DNA of 64,000 nt, taken from contig NZ_BDCU01000018.1 in NCBI RefSeq assembly GCF_001618425.1, positions 496,001-560,000 on the forward strand, read 5' to 3'. Under the pieces are notes generated by a model. That model saw only the letters and a program-made list of their open reading frames with translations. It had not been told where the DNA came from and searched no databases. Every line of letters begins with the position of its first letter. The stretch's first letter is position 1. Shown here piece after piece: positions 27,701 to 38,800 of this stretch. The translations under genes and the position numbers were made by a program. Source of the stretch: Nocardia fusca NBRC 14340 (GTDB lineage Bacteria; Actinomycetota; Actinomycetes; Mycobacteriales; Mycobacteriaceae).

Positions 27701-29419
27701 GGCCGGGTGGACACCCTGTGCTTCGACAAAACCGGCACCCTCACCGAGGGCCGGTTGCGGCTGACCGCGCTCGCCGACCTGGACGAGCAGTGGGAGCCCG
27801 GCAGCGACAGCGATGCCGCCCGGCGGCTGCTGCGGGCCGCGGCACGCGCCTGCCCCGACCCGGACAACGGGCCGGTCCTGCATGCCACGGACCGGGCCGT
27901 GCTGGAGGCGGCCGCCGAGATCCTGGGCGAGGACGCGCACCGGTGGGACCCGATCGACGAGATACCGTTCGAATCCAACCGGGGGTACGCGGCGGCGTTC
28001 GGCCGGACCGCGCACAAACTGCGCCTGGTGGTCAAGGGGGCGCCGGAGGTCGTCCTGCCCCGGTGCACCCGGCTCCGCGGTGGCGCGTCCGGTAAGACGG
28101 ACCGGGCGTTCACCGACGGTCAGCGCGAGCGGGCCGAGGCCGCCGTGCACGATCTCGCGGAACAGGGTCTGCGGGTGCTGGTGGTCGCCCGGCGCGACCT
28201 GTCCGATCCACCCGACGATGTCGAGGACGTGGTCGAGGGACTGACCCTGATGGGATTCCTCGGGATCGCCGATACGCCCCGGCCACAGACTCCGTATCTG
28301 GTCCGCGCGCTCGAGGACAACGGTGTCGGGGTCCGGATGATCACCGGCGATCATCCGGTCACGGCGGCGGCCGTGGCGCGTCGGCTGGGTATCACCGTCG
28401 ACACCGTCACCACCGGCGCCGACCTCGACGAACTCGACGACTCCGCGCAGACCGAACTCATCGAGCGCAGCACCGTGTTCGCCCGCGTCGATCCCGAGCA
28501 GAAGGTGCGTATCGTGTCCGCGCTGCGCCGGACCGGGCATGTGGTGGGTATGACCGGCGACGGCAGCAACGACGCCGCGGCGATCCGCACCGCCGATATC
28601 GGGATCGGGATCGCCGCGCACGGTTCGGCCGCCGCCCGCAACGCCGCCGATCTGGTTCTCACCGAACCGGATCCGCGGGCGCTGCTGCACGCGCTGGTCG
28701 AGGGCCGCAGTATGTGGCAGCGGGTGGCCGACGCGGTGGCCGTCCTCGTGGGCGGTAACGCGGGCGAGGTCGCGTTCACGCTGTTCGGTACCGCCGTCGG
28801 CGGCCGCGCTCCGCTGGGGACCCGGCAGTTCCTGCTGGTGAATCTGCTGACCGATATGTTCCCCGCGCTGGCGCTCGCCCTGGCCGGCGATCAGGAGACC
28901 CCCGAGCCCGACAACGATCCGCACTGGGTCGAGCAGCGCGCGGGCCAGCTGGCCGCGATTCCCCCGGCCAGTCTCGGCGCCGACCTGCTGCGCACCATCG
29001 GGGTTCGCGGGGTCGCGACGGCCACCGGCGCCTCGGTCGCCTGGATGGCCGGTCGCTACACCGGCACCCGGCGCCGTGCGGACACCATCGGTCTGGTGGC
29101 GCTGATCGGCACCCAGTTGGGTCAGACTCTGGTGGCGGGTTACCGCAGCCCGCTGGTCTGGCTCACCACCGCCGCCAGTGGCGCGGTGCTGGGGGTGATC
29201 GTGATGACCCCCGGTCTGGGAACGTACTTCGGCTGCACTCCGCTGGGGCCGGTCGGGTGGACGATCGCGAACACCTCGGCGCTCGCCGCGACCGCGGGAG
29301 CGACGGTACTGCCGCGGCTGCTGCCCGGGATGGAACAGGACGGGCAGGCCGACGCGGTCCCGGCTTCCCGCGAACTCGAGGAGTCCCCGACGCGAGCGGA
29401 GACGCCGCAGTACGCTTGA
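24770..29419 (+). CDS. Very long P-type cation ATPase (CtpH/CtpI-like)
   Basis: A 1549-residue membrane ATPase, near the length of mycobacterial CtpH and CtpI. The functional core is C-terminal: GLTGESVTVPK (actuator), AAVPEGLPLVATVA (transmembrane segment 4, the PEGLP pattern of P2-type Ca2+-like pumps), CFDKTGTLTEG with phosphorylated Asp codon 27725-27727 (residue 986), MITGDHPVTA, and TGDGSNDAAAIRTADIGIGI. The first 650 residues hold an extra N-terminal half: a ferredoxin-like segment (about 80-150) and a degenerate second P-domain (VVDGEALATSG near residue 394, AHKALDHADVAVGI near 550). The ion is unknown. ATG at 24770 is used; ATG at 24791 is possible. Confidence 0.9.
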   Translation: MGPSVRSMLSPRLLTAPVSTAAAVVRAGTGRAVGTGVRAVEAPWWAAEKVVTTVASGLSTLESDESASLRDDLAALIDPRDRRAQRRIEVTEDHATIEVRGLDNGQGSAVTRSLEQHLGRLRGVEWWRVNAVTGRIVTALSSGADLEKLLEAVEEVEEESDVADTGWSRAAEFPADREPVLAAAIEVAGDVCAIAVSAAGAVPPLRGLMRSVRAVAAFTDAQPRLRAHLEQRLGSARTDMVLAIANAAGAALGEGAAGGVTNLLADTVQRGFILTEALARRGQWQVWETDIVDAEHFGVAEPLPPYTRPADMPRGPVERVADETAAASLAGAATLAGLGRIGDVPDALMLGAPKTARAGREVFAATVSTALAGAGVLTLHPAAWRRLDRLTALVVDGEALATSGRMVLEVETTGEGWPAARVWSTAQRLLWATTDEVAPADRKAVRLVRPDSGAPDRGATTRPVWRELREGERVLGRVLVGRELDPRAHDVLGTARRAGLRVVLAGHRDAGELRSLADEFVNAQGSLSSHVHRLQKQGHVVAVLATRAHKALDHADVAVGIVGCEGGGIHVPWSADLLCRDLGQVQRTLAVVGPARQVSERGRTLALSACSLTGLLLAASPASRSRTAPMIAANFAGLFNGAVAGARAVRPRPSAEHAPQLPWHALEPDEVLARLPEPAPPADRATDEPANRGAVAARLSSLTDFLGHMRRELADPLTPILGVGAAATAILGSPSDAVLLSSVLTVNAMISARQRQAAENELFDLIEGERLSGRVIDRADIDAENPAVADLPADCLLVGDVFTIRAGEVVPADARLLRAEDLEMDESGLTGESVTVPKQVEATPGAALGDRACLVFEGTTVVSGSAVAVVVAVGADTQAGRATAGAVPPEKGGVQAQLRALTDRALPLTLSGGAIVTALGGLRGRALRAAIADGVGVAVAAVPEGLPLVATVAQLAAARRLSRYGVLVRANRAVEALGRVDTLCFDKTGTLTEGRLRLTALADLDEQWEPGSDSDAARRLLRAAARACPDPDNGPVLHATDRAVLEAAAEILGEDAHRWDPIDEIPFESNRGYAAAFGRTAHKLRLVVKGAPEVVLPRCTRLRGGASGKTDRAFTDGQRERAEAAVHDLAEQGLRVLVVARRDLSDPPDDVEDVVEGLTLMGFLGIADTPRPQTPYLVRALEDNGVGVRMITGDHPVTAAAVARRLGITVDTVTTGADLDELDDSAQTELIERSTVFARVDPEQKVRIVSALRRTGHVVGMTGDGSNDAAAIRTADIGIGIAAHGSAAARNAADLVLTEPDPRALLHALVEGRSMWQRVADAVAVLVGGNAGEVAFTLFGTAVGGRAPLGTRQFLLVNLLTDMFPALALALAGDQETPEPDNDPHWVEQRAGQLAAIPPASLGADLLRTIGVRGVATATGASVAWMAGRYTGTRRRADTIGLVALIGTQLGQTLVAGYRSPLVWLTTAASGAVLGVIVMTPGLGTYFGCTPLGPVGWTIANTSALAATAGATVLPRLLPGMEQDGQADAVPASRELEESPTRAETPQYA

Positions 29420-29446
29420 GAGTTCGCGGCGCCGGACCCTGCGGTC

Positions 29447-29484
29447 CCGGATCTCCGGTGGGGCCACCCCCACCGGAGATCCGG
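29447..29484 (+). terminator. 17-bp perfect hairpin after the P-type ATPase gene
   Basis: CCGGATCTCCGGTGGGG (29447-29463) pairs perfectly with 29468-29484 across a four-base loop, starting 28 bases after the ATPase stop codon. It is the strongest hairpin I found in the window; it has no U-tract, as is usual in actinobacteria. Confidence 0.75.
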
Positions 29485-29561
29485 TGGCCTGCTCCCTCGA
29501 ACGCGGTATCGCCGGCGAGAAGTATGAGCGTATAACGCAGACGCAACCCCACCCCACGTTG

Positions 29562-29860
29562 GTGCTCGACACCCCGGACGAGCCGCCGCAGACTCTGCTC
29601 CGGGCCGTCCTGCGCGCTCCGGTAGAGGCCCGGACGTGGAAGCAGTTGCTGTACCTGGTCGTGGTGTTCGTACTCGGCTGCGCCGCCGTGTGCTACCTGT
29701 TCATCGGAATCGGCGGCGGCCTCTACCTCTCGGTGTTCCTGGTGGGATTCCGGTGCTCGCGCTGGTGATCCTGGGCGGTCGCGTCTGGGGCGATATCTAT
29801 CGGCACCCGCCGTACCGCTTCGGCCGCCGCGTTTCGGCCGGGGACCTCGAGGGCCGGGCG
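29562..29860 (+). pseudogene. Remnant of a sensor-domain (PF13796-type) protein
   Basis: The plus strand encodes TLLRAVLRAPVEARTWKQLL, a hydrophobic pair (YLVVVFVLGCAAVCYLFIG, GGLYLSVFLVG) and, after a frameshift near 29745, IPVLALVILGGRVWGDIYR. This is the N-terminal membrane half of the putative sensor domain found in actinobacterial histidine kinases and PspC-type proteins. The rest is missing: the frame runs into the 3' end of the giant minus-strand gene. No proper start codon is evident; GTG at 29562 is plausible. Confidence 0.6.
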
Positions 29861-29863
29861 CAT

Positions 29864-32800
29864 TCACGGGGTAGCGCGGCCCTGCCAGTGGAATCCTTCG
29901 AAGAAGTCGGTGGGATCCACGCCTTCCGGCAGGTGGCGGGCGATCTCGGCGGGAGTGGGATAGCGGCGGGTCAGTTCGTGGTCGAGATCGTCGAGAAGCC
30001 GCTCCAGGGCCGGAGGGATCGGCGCCGAATCCTGGGTCAGCGCGAGGCGGGAACGGATTTGGCCGCTCAACGCGCGCATGCTTTTGGCGAGGCGGTGCCG
30101 ATCGGAGTAGTCCCAGTCGAGGTCGTGACGAATGGCGGTCGCGACCCCGCGACGGCCCCGGACCGTGACGGTGTAATCCTCCACGTCCGATACGCGGAGG
30201 TAGGACAGCAACGGCGGAACGACGTCGCGGCCGCATCCGGTGGGCCCGTGCCACGGCTCGGTCCACAGCTCGTCGAAACGCGCGGTGAAACTGCCGTTCT
30301 CGTCGAATTCGATACTCAGGTCCAGACCGCCCGCCTCCACCGGCGCCGCGCGTCGCAGAATGAAGACGCCGCGGATCCGGATCCCGGACTCGGGCGCCCC
30401 GGGGCCGGCGCGCAGGTATTCGACGCGGGTCAGTTTCAGGTCGAGATCGAGGCCGTACTGCTGTTGCAGGCCCGACAGTTCGGACAGCAGTTCGTGCTCG
30501 GCGGGGGGCTCGGCGAGCAGATCCGGAATGGTGGGAACTCCGGACAGGTCCGGACGCGGGGCGGTGCGCGCCCGCGGGGCCGCATCGCGACCGTGGTCGA
30601 GCAGGTCGGGCCGAGGCAGGCTCGGGTCGGCGGCGTACATCATGAGCTCGTACACCTGCGGGTAGCTCAGGGGCCGCGTACCGCGCGCAGGCCACAGCCC
30701 GTTGGTGTGGGCGTAGTCCCACAGCCAGCGGTAATCGGAATAGAAGCGGCGGATGAGAGTTTCGGCCGTGCGCGGATCGCGGCGGATCTTCGCCACAAAA
30801 TGGCTGGAGTCGCCGTATAGGGAGTCGAGTACGGCCATCGCGCGCAGCCGGCGGAACTCACGAACACCGGAATCACCATGCTGGTCGAGGATTTCGTCCT
30901 CGACCATCGTTTCGACATGATCCAGGACCTCCGGTGGCCACGGATTCCAGAAGATCTCGACGTAATCCCACAGCTGGTGACGAACGCCCGCGAGGTTCCA
31001 ATTGTCCAGCAGCACCTCACCGTCCGGCCGGACCCACAGATTGCGGAAGGTCAGGTTGCCGTGGCTCAGGCGCGCCTTCGGGGCGCCCTCGCCCGGAACC
31101 CAGATCTCGTGCGGCATCGGCCACAGCGCATCCAGGACGGTTTGCCGATCTTCGTACTTGATCCGTTGCATGCTCAGGTACAGCTTCTCGTATTCGGCCA
31201 CGGACCGGGCGGCCAGGTCGTCGGGCAGCACGACGGTCTGCAGCCGCCGCAGCTGCCGGAACAGACCACGCAACGTCTGCTCCCAATCCGGATCGCCGGT
31301 GGTGGGGACGCGGCCGTCACCCATGCCGCGGAACGAGCGTTCGCCCGCGCGGGCCAGCGTCGTCGGCACCAGGACACCCGCCTCCCGGGCCAGTTCCTCC
31401 GCACGTTCTTCGTCCAGCTCGATGCGGTGGAAACGCCGGTCGTCGCTGAGCAGTTTCGGATGGGTGGGGTTGGCCGCCAAATCCTTCTCACCGGGTTTGG
31501 TAACGACGCGCCGCACCTTGACCGGGTTTCCGTCGGTGTCGACCTCGCACCAGACCAGCACGTGGTAACCAGTGGTGTCGGGGGGACGCAGCTCGGCGCG
31601 GATCAGAATCCGGGTGGCCTCGCTGAGTTGTATGCGGCGGCCGTCCAGCGGCTTGGTGAGGTCGCGGAGCAGCTCCCGGAGCAGGGTTGTGCCCCGCGGT
31701 CGGCGCGCCGGGTTGCGATGCTCGATCGGGGTCGGTGGTGTCGAGGGGTCGGCGAGGTCCTTGGCCACCCAGCGCCGGCCGAACAAGCCGACCGCGCCCG
31801 TATCGGTGTCCACTGGCACGGAGGTGGTGGATGGCGACGGCTCTCCCGGTCCGGTGGCCCGCGCGAAGCCGTGCCGCACCGCCCGGACCGCCGCCGCACC
31901 CGAGACCTCGGTCGCGAATGCATCGGCACCCATCCGGCGGGCCAGGTCCTCGGCCGGTCCGAGCAGGCGAGGGCCACCGTAGTCGTCGGCGAGGCGATCC
32001 AGGTCGGGGTTGGCGGTGTCGAGGCTCGCGGTGATCCGGCCTGCCCGGTTCAGCTCGAAACGAACTGTCGTCTCGCCGTATTCGCGGGTCCCGTCCATCA
32101 GCACGGCGAGTATCCGGATCCGGCTGCGGACGTCCCCGTCCACGTCGCCGAGCGGTTCGTACTCGGCCGTCACCGGTTCGAGGCGAGCGGGACCATCGGC
32201 ACATCTCAGCGCCGCAACGGCTGCCTGCAGGGTCTGTTCGGCGTCGGTGCCGGGTCGGCCGATACCCGCCCGGAGCTGCTCTCGTATCGCCAGACGCGAC
32301 AATTCGGCCGGTGCGGCCGGCACGGGTCGCGGCCGGATGGACGGCTGTTCGTGCCCGTCCGGCACGGAGTGGCGCGACCATCGCAACAGCAGATCCCGCA
32401 CCTGTGACAATGACGGCCCTTGCCCATCCCGGTGTGCCGCCGCGAACACGATGCCGAGGTTGCGGTGCAGCGCTCGGGCCGCCCTGCCGAGGAAATCCGG
32501 TTCGCGAGCGACCAGCAGCGGCAACCGGAAACTGTCGCCCGCGACGGACTTCCACGCCTCCATCACGACATAGCGGTCGAAGTCGGCGGCCGCGGCGTCG
32601 CCGTAGAAGCGCCGCAGCCGCTCTCGGCACCAGTTCATGACCGTGTTCCAGTCGTCGTCCGAAGCCCACGAGTTGCGCATTGCGTAGGCCACGTAATCCC
32701 ACACCGCCGGGCCCGGCTGGGACAGTTCCAGATCGAGCAGTGCCGGCTGTTCCGCTTCCCCGGGCCCCAGGAAGATGAGGTTGCCGAAGGTCGGATCGCC

Positions 32801-35800
32801 GTGCAACGCACCGAGCGGTACGTCGTCATCGGCGGCGGCCCGTACCTCGAACACCTCGTAGAGACCGGGCAACCCGAGTTCACCGTGCAGCCGATCGTAC
32901 TCGTCGAACTCCAGGCGGATCCGCGCCACCTCGCGTGCCATCCGACGCTCCCATTCGACACGATTCGTGGGCGGTACCTGCTCGAGTTCGATATCGGCCC
33001 AGTCGGTTGCGTGCAAGGAGTGAAGCCGATCGAGCGCCCCGAACACGGACTCGGCCGTCTGCAGGAGCGGGTCCTGCGGCGTCGGGTGAGGGCCGTCGAG
33101 GAACTCGTGGATCATGTAGCGCTCCGGATAGGAGTCCTGCGCACCGCTGTGCAGCAGCTGCGGTACCCGGACCCCCGCCTTGCGGCACAGCGACACCGCG
33201 GCCTCCTCCCCGAAGACCAGCCCGATGCGCGGATCGAAGTTGGGATTGGGCGTATCGATAGACACCCGGACGACGACCGGGCGGCCGTCCGGCAGCGGGA
33301 CCACCCAGACCCCGTGATGATTCCCGGCGAAGTCGGCTCGGTCGCGGACCAGCGTGGTCAGCAGGTCGATCTCGTGTTCGGTCAATGCGGGATCGTCGAC
33401 GGTGAAATACCGGCGAGCCATCCGGGTCATCGGCCGGGGACGGGCACCGGATGCGGGCGGGCCGCCGTGGGCGGGCGCACCGTCGAGCACGCCCCACCAC
33501 CGGCTGTTCTCCGGCCAGTCGTGCGGCAACCGATCGACATACCTCACCAGCTCGGCGAATGTGGGGCGCGCCTCGACGGGGCGGTCGAACCTGTCCAGCA
33601 TCGGGTCGGCGACTGTCCCGCGGGGATCGGCGCTCAACAGTTGCGTAGTACTCTTCCGGGACTCGGCCAGATGCTCCGGATCCGCATCCAGCCGCAGACC
33701 GTGCCGCGCGGCCATCCGGAAACCCGCCGGGCCGTGGACGGGCAGGATGATCCGCCCGTCCGCACCGACGCATTCGCGCAACCGTGGGATGAAGTACTGC
33801 ACGAAACGGGCACCGGCAAACGTGGTGCCGAGCTCCAGGTGGTCGAATGACAGGACAATCCCACCGTTGTCGGCAGCCCGGACATGGAATCGCAGGTCGC
33901 CCAGTTCGTCCAGGCCGCGCGCACCGTCGACGACGACCGTGGCCGACACGGTCAGGCGGCGGCCACCCGGTTCGTCGGTGTACCGCACATCGGTCGGGGC
34001 CACGACGTAACCGTGCGGGCCGTACTCCTGCTGGAGCAGACCGTTCGCGACGGCGAGTAGCGGGTCGCCGGGATGTTCGGCCATCGGCAGCGTCACTCGC
34101 GGATCGGTCGTGGAGGCCGCCGGCCGGCTCGGCTGTACCACAGGCGAATCGGGCAGCAGCGACAGTCCCCGCTCGGCACGCAGCCCGTTCGCCGCCGTCA
34201 GCATCATGGTGCGCACCACCTCCGGCTGCTCCGGTTCCCAGCCGCGAAGCCGGCACAACCGCCGATAGTCGGAGTGGAATCGCGCGATCAGGGTATCGGC
34301 CCGGCCGGGATCCTCCGCGATCTGCTCCACGAAGGTCACGGAATCGGCGTAGAGCGAGTCGAGGCACCCCATCGTCAGCAACCGCTCCAGCTCCGCCTCG
34401 CCGCGCGACCCGAACAGATCCCGGACCTCGTTCCGAATCCTGGCTTCGATGGCGTCGACCATCTCGGGCGGCCAGTTGGACCACAGCATCGTCACGTAAT
34501 CCCACAGCGGATGCGTGATCGCGGCGTTGTCCCAGTCGATCATGGTGATCGTGCCGTCGTCGGCGATCCGGACATTGTCGAGGGTCATATCGTTGTGGTT
34601 GAGGCTCGGTGGCCAGGCCGCGTCATCGGTCTCCGGTGACCACGCCTGATGCGGCGCGAGCTGGAAAAGCCCGTCCAGCCAGGGTGCGCGGCCACGATGG
34701 TTTCGGCGCTGGTGATCCAGGTAGAGATGCAGATGTTCGGTCACCGGACGCACTTGCAGATGGGCGGGTAGCGGCACGGTCAGCAGCCGCCGTTTCACCT
34801 GGAACATCTTGTCCAGGACGGCATTCAAGTCCGGGTCGGTGGCCGCCGGGGTACGCCCTTCGGCGAATTCCTCCACGTAGAAATTTCGCCATCGGTACAC
34901 CCGTGCCGGGACATCGGTCACCGAGCCGGCGAGCTGCACAGCATCGGGGACATCGAACGGCAGCCGGTGATACCAGCGGACATCCCCCTGCGACGCGGTG
35001 GGGTTGCGCGTCAGATCTTTATCGTCCGCGGCCGCCCGCATCACCTGATGCACGACGATCCGATTGCCGTTGTCGTCGCGGAAGAACCACGCACGTTTGT
35101 TGTTACCCTGCCGGTCGGGTGCGCGGAGCCGGGCCCGCAGGAATTGCCTGGCGGCGACCTGCCAATCCATGGTGCCGGCGCCCTCACGCTTGATCTTGGC
35201 GAACAGCTTTTCCTGTGGCGCCGGGTCCAGCGGAGCGACCCGGACCGGCGGGGCGTCGGGCTCGCTCCACACAATATTCCCGGCAGCCGCGGCCACGTCG
35301 ATGCATCCGTACCATGGTGCGAGGATCTGTTCGAGTGGTACACCGAGGTCGGTCAGGCCGGCGTCGAACAGCTCCCGCAGTGTCGGGACACTACCCGACC
35401 GCACCTGACGCATTACCTCCGCGATGCTGTCGGGAAGCGACGGCTCGCGTCGCTCGAGTTCGTCCAGTCCCTCGGAAAGCGCCTCGTGGACAGCGCCCAT
35501 CTCACCGGGATGATCTCTGTTCAATTCGTATCCGGCCCGAGCGGCAGCGGGCCAGTCGTTGATCAACGTCAGGAGCCGGTCCGCGCCCGCGTCCCGGACG
35601 AAATCGAGCACGAGACCATCGGCCTTCAGGGAGTGGTGGGTACCGGCGCAGTGTGCAACCATCCGGCTGGAATTGTCCAGCGCGAACGTGAAAACCACTT
35701 CATCGGACATCCGCGTCCCGTCCATGAGCACGGCGGTTACGCTGGCCATGGAGTCCTTGATCCGCACCCTGATCGGTTCCAGCCGCCGCGGCCCGTCCCA

Positions 35801-38800
35801 GCGCTGCAGGAACCGCAATGCCGCAGCGTCCACGTCCGTGAACTCCGGACCGGCCGGCGTACCGGCGGTGGCGAACAACTGTTGAATCCACCGGCGCGGT
35901 GCCGCCGCCGACGCGGGCGAAATCTCGGCGGGGGGCTTGACGGGCACATCCTGCGTCAACGCGCGCAGCGACCATTCCATCAAGAGAGCGCGAACCTCGT
36001 CTTCGGATATGAGGTCCAGGCCGGCGGCGCGGCGAACGAGGTTGATATTGCGGTGGAAGGCCGGCAGCGCCTCCTCGACGGTCAGGAACCCGGTGGCGAT
36101 CTTGCGCGGCAGCCGATAGGCATCGCCGATGATCGACTTGCGGGCCTCGAGCAGCACGTACCGGTCGAAATCCGCCACCAGGTCGGCCGCGATATCGGCA
36201 CCGTACCGGTGCAGGATGGTTCGAATCTCGGTGGCGACGGCCTCTCGTTCGGCGTCGTCGGCCCACTCGTTCACGAGGTAGTACCTGGCCCAATCCCAGG
36301 CGATCGGAGCATATTGGGCGAGTTTCGCATCGGTGAAACCCACCCGGCCGTCCGCACCGCGCCGCATCTTGCGGCGGATCGGGTTTCCGTGCGTGAACCC
36401 CATCCGGCCTTGGGCCTCGAAGACGAGGACCGGCATCCACATGACGAACAACGGCGCGCCACCGGTCAGCCGGTCCAGCCGGTGGTCGACGTCGTCGCGC
36501 TCCAGCTCGAGCATCCGGTTCTGCTGCTGCCGATCCCAGTCGAATTGCAACAGTGGGGTCGACATGCTGTGCAGCCGGTACAGCTCGCGGAAGGTGTCCT
36601 CGGTAGTGCGTTCCCAGCCCTCGTGCTGCCCGACCTCGATACCCGGAACGTACTCGTGAATCGTCACGCGCGTCCGGAAATCGGGCGCGGTCGGTGAGGA
36701 TTCGGAATCGTAGAGCAGCCGCGGCCCCCGCACCCCGGCCTGGTGGAACAGGTCCGACGCCGCAGCCGCCGGCAGGGCCAACGCGTCCAGGTCGAAGCCC
36801 AGCTGCTGCGCCTCGTCGAGATACACCCGGACCGTCACCATCGTCTCGGAATCCGTGCCCGGCGCCGCAGACAGCGGGAGATGCCATACGCCGCACTGGT
36901 TTTCGGATTCGTGCGGCGAGGTGATCCGCACCTGCTCCATCACCTGTAGCACCTGGTCCCGGGTGAGCCGTCGATCCAGCCGCGGGGTGACGGGTTCGAC
37001 CACACCCGGTACCCACTCGCAGCGTTCGCTCAGCCACTGCGGGGCGTTCTCGACCGGTTCGAGGCCCGCCTGTCGCAGCAGGTCCTGACCGTGCAGCACC
37101 TCGCCCGCCGGGTCGTCGGCAACCCTGATCCGCAGCACATCCGCGCCCGCCCCGCGCACGAAATGCCGCACCATGTCGAGGAACGAGCCGCGCTCGGCGC
37201 CGCCGCGGTGGGACAGATACTCCGCAACGAAATCGGCGGCCGGGCCGGGGTCGACGGACGCGATGACGGTGCCGTTTCCAGCCACGTCGAAAGACACTGT
37301 CACATCGCCGAATTCGGCCTGGCCGATCATCACCACCGCGTGCACGGCCAAATGCACCCCACCGCTGATGCGATCCACCTTACGATCGATTCGGGTCACT
37401 TCCAGCCGATGTGCTCCGTTCTGCTGCCGGAGCGTACGGGTCGCTTCGCCCTCCCCCCGGGCATTTTCCGCCACCTGGCGAATGGAGATCTCGAGCCGCG
37501 GGGGCAGCGGCTCATCGAGTTCGGGTGTGAGGTAGCGCCGCCGCATCGATGGCCAGCCCCGAGCGATCCGGTCGGCGAGGGCGTCGAGGACTGCCTGGCA
37601 TTCGGATTCGGATACCGGTTCCTTGCCCGCCGCCCGCCGTACCAGCGCCACATCCGCGGTGAACGCCGACAGGAGATCGGTGTGCGGCACGGTGTGCGCC
37701 GCAGGATTCCGCGGCGCCTGCAGCGCCCGGCCGACGGCCGCGATACGCGCCTCGACCGCAAGGTAGCGATCGAAGTCGATCATCGCAGCCTCGGTGTGCC
37801 GCTGCCGGATCTGCTGCCTGCACCAGTCGTCCACCTGCGGCCGTACCTCGGGCGGCCATGGGTTGCGGACAACGAAGGCGGCGTATGCCCACACGGGCGG
37901 TCCGAGATCAAAGCGCCCCGGGCCCGACCGCGCGAGCGTGCCGTCGGGCGCCGACACCAGGTCGGCGAGGGTTACGGTGCCGCGCAGATGCACCTGTGGC
38001 TCTCCCGCGGCTGCCGGTGGTTTCGGCACGAACACATCGGACAACGCGGGCAGCCCGAGCAATCCTGTTCCCGATCCCAGCATCGATCCGGGATGCAGAC
38101 CGGCGATCTTCGCCTCCGCACGGCGCAGGGCGCGGCGCAAACCGCTCTCCCACTCCGCCCGTGCCAGTGTCGCAGGTCGTTCCTCGACCGGTGCCTGCTG
38201 CGCGAACAGCTGCTCGGCGACATCGCCACGGAACGACATGTCCTCGCTCACCAGGTCGGCCACCGTCAGCGGGTTTCCCGATATCTGTTCGTGGACGACG
38301 AAATCATCGCCCTCGTACAGGATTCGAGGCCCGCGTACACCGGCGGCTGTTCGGGTGCCATCGTCTGTGCTCGGTACGACGTGCCGTAGATCGCCGACGC
38401 TCGCGAGCGGGTCGGCGTCGTCCGTAGCCGCCACTCTCCGAACGACCACCCGCTCACCCGCGTGCTCGGGACGCGGATCCGGCAGCAGCCACAGCCGGTG
38501 TTCGCGGTCGGTACCGCTCGAGTCCTCGGTGTCGGTCAGTGCCCGGAGCGTATCGGCCTGCGCATCGGTCAGCGCGGGTTCGCCGTGGCCGGCCCGGGAA
38601 TGCTCGTCCGCTCTGGGCGGGCCGGTGATTTCGCCCTCGCGGGGGGTCGGTGCGTCGGGGTCTTCGGGTTCGTTCTGGTGCAGGTCTACCAGTGCCCAGG
38701 TTGCGGGGTCCTCGGCGAATTCGGCTTTGAAGACGCGCCTGATCTCGGTGAATAGGTTCCGGAATTCGTGTTCGGTCTGGACTCGGGGCACGCGCGCGTC

